In this document: positions 63,212 to 64,000 of the stretch, in pieces
Numbering within the stretch: the first letter of the stretch is position 1
Layout of the letters: each line of letters starts with the position of its first letter
Assembly (NCBI GenBank): GCA_032622095.1
Contig: CP136069.1
Coordinates: 188,347,122 to 188,411,121 of the forward strand
Length of the DNA stretch: 64,000 nucleotides
Origin: Siphonodentalium dalli
Taxonomy: Eukaryota; Mollusca; Scaphopoda; Gadilida; Siphonodentaliidae
Direction: 5' to 3'
Program-made: the position numbers and the translations under genes
The notes under the pieces: generated by a model
Told to the model about the DNA's origin: nothing
The model's database searches: none
What the model saw: only the letters and a program-made list of their open reading frames with translations

Positions 63212-63681
63212 GATGGGATCATTGTCACAAGGCTCCGGTCACATTCGTAGCCAGCTTTTTAAATGGATCACAAATGTAGCCAGCTTTTTTCACCGGCGAT
63301 CACATTCGTAGCCAGCTTTTCTAATTCGTGGTTTATATTGCCCGAAATATGACGTCATCACGTTCGTGACTAAAATGTCGACGTCATGCTCCAAAACTGA
63401 TTTCGTTTATCAACTTATATTGGAATATAATTCGAGCATTCCAACGACATTGATCAGAAACATCAGGTTATTAGATGAAACTAATATCAAAACTAAATTC
63501 AAGTTGTTGTTCATCCATCAACTCAGAAAAATTAGATTAACCTGATCGTGTTCATTGAGGCTCGCCTGAATATGAAAAGCTGGCTACAAATGTGATCGCC
63601 ATAGAAAAGCTGGCTACATTTGTGATCGATTAAAAAAGCTGGCTACAAATGTGATCGGAGCCTTGTGACAATGACCCCATC
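63212..63681. mobile_element. 470-bp foldback element with repeated arm units
   Basis: The ends GATGGGATCATTGTCACAAG and the complement of the right end match with one change. Each arm has three units of roughly 25-30 bp containing GATCACAAATGTAGCCAGC followed by T-runs. The centre is about 250 bp and non-coding. Confidence 0.85.
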
Positions 63682-64000
63682 AGCTCGACTGAGTGTCTCT
63701 ATCTTCAAATGAGGTTTTTTTATGCAAGACGAAGGAATTTCATACACTATCCGTTGTGACGGTAAGGCTACAGATATAACGTGTGTATAATTTGATGACG
63801 TATGACGCTAAAGGTATTCCGCAGTACCTATGTATAGTCATATAACGTTATCCGTGAGTTTTGCGAAATCTTCATAATTAGAAATTGTTGGCACAACATA
63901 AATTTTACGACGAACAGCTAAAGGTAGCATTAACAGCTAATCGGAGTTTGCGATATCTGTCTATTATGCATTTCAGTCAATGGAGTGTCACGCACTATGT
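63682..64000. other. unassigned DNA to window end
   Basis: Nothing recognised. Confidence 0.4.

Overview
The window looks like nuclear DNA of a repeat-rich animal, most likely a marine invertebrate such as a mollusc (inference only). It is AT-rich. It holds 5'-truncated non-LTR retrotransposon ends, a Ty3/gypsy LTR element, many short inverted-repeat elements and minisatellites, and long coding regions preceded by good 3' splice sites. There is no sign of bacterial gene organisation. No rRNA, tRNA or CRISPR array was recognised.

1-13.5 kb: a young LTR retrotransposon on the minus strand (2614-13273, two matching 220-bp LTRs, 5-bp target duplication CTATT). It sits inside a small inverted-repeat element (2327-13464), which itself sits inside an older dispersed repeat (family A). 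The LTR element has a pol remnant (RNase H, integrase, PHD finger). Downstream on the same strand it has a long extra ORF of 1345 codons with a Tpt1/KptA-like RNA 2'-phosphotransferase domain, a C2H2-type zinc finger and a complete-looking TatD nuclease domain. The reverse transcriptase core is missing. The protease piece is inverted, and part of the integrase gene is copied twice more. The coding part is studded with short CCCC-N-GGGG inverted repeats.

13.5-19.5 kb: no convincing gene; three tandem repeat arrays and several MITEs (families called A, B and DP here).

19.5-24.3, 39.0-44.0 and 53.6-57.5 kb: three paralogous, same-strand genes for large (1145 to 1361 aa) unrecognised zinc-site proteins. 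Each has two copies of a three-site zinc module ending in a C2H2 finger with the signature W-G-L-H-[LF]-x-x-H, then an acidic tail. The coding region is uninterrupted, and a likely 5'UTR intron acceptor lies about 170 to 450 bases before the start. The first two genes are a recent segmental duplication of about 5 kb. The third has its tail cut by a 50-bp minisatellite that supplies a stop codon.

24.3-38.6 kb: stacked transposons. They include an old TTAA-flanked MITE split by a hAT-like element, a CR1-like LINE tail inside another MITE, and three consecutive foldback elements (28369-30974, 31724-34247, 34248-37173). The long inverted arms of the foldback elements carry decayed C2H2 zinc-finger arrays and short tandem terminal repeats. 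A 700-bp element with 9-bp target duplications is nested in the second.

44-53.5 kb: more MITEs, two LINE tails inserted into a family A repeat, a double-palindrome element inserted in the centre of another palindrome, a 50-bp minisatellite and a third LINE fragment.

57.5-64 kb: no gene recognised; hairpins, foldback repeats, a family B MITE and a 470-bp inverted-repeat element.
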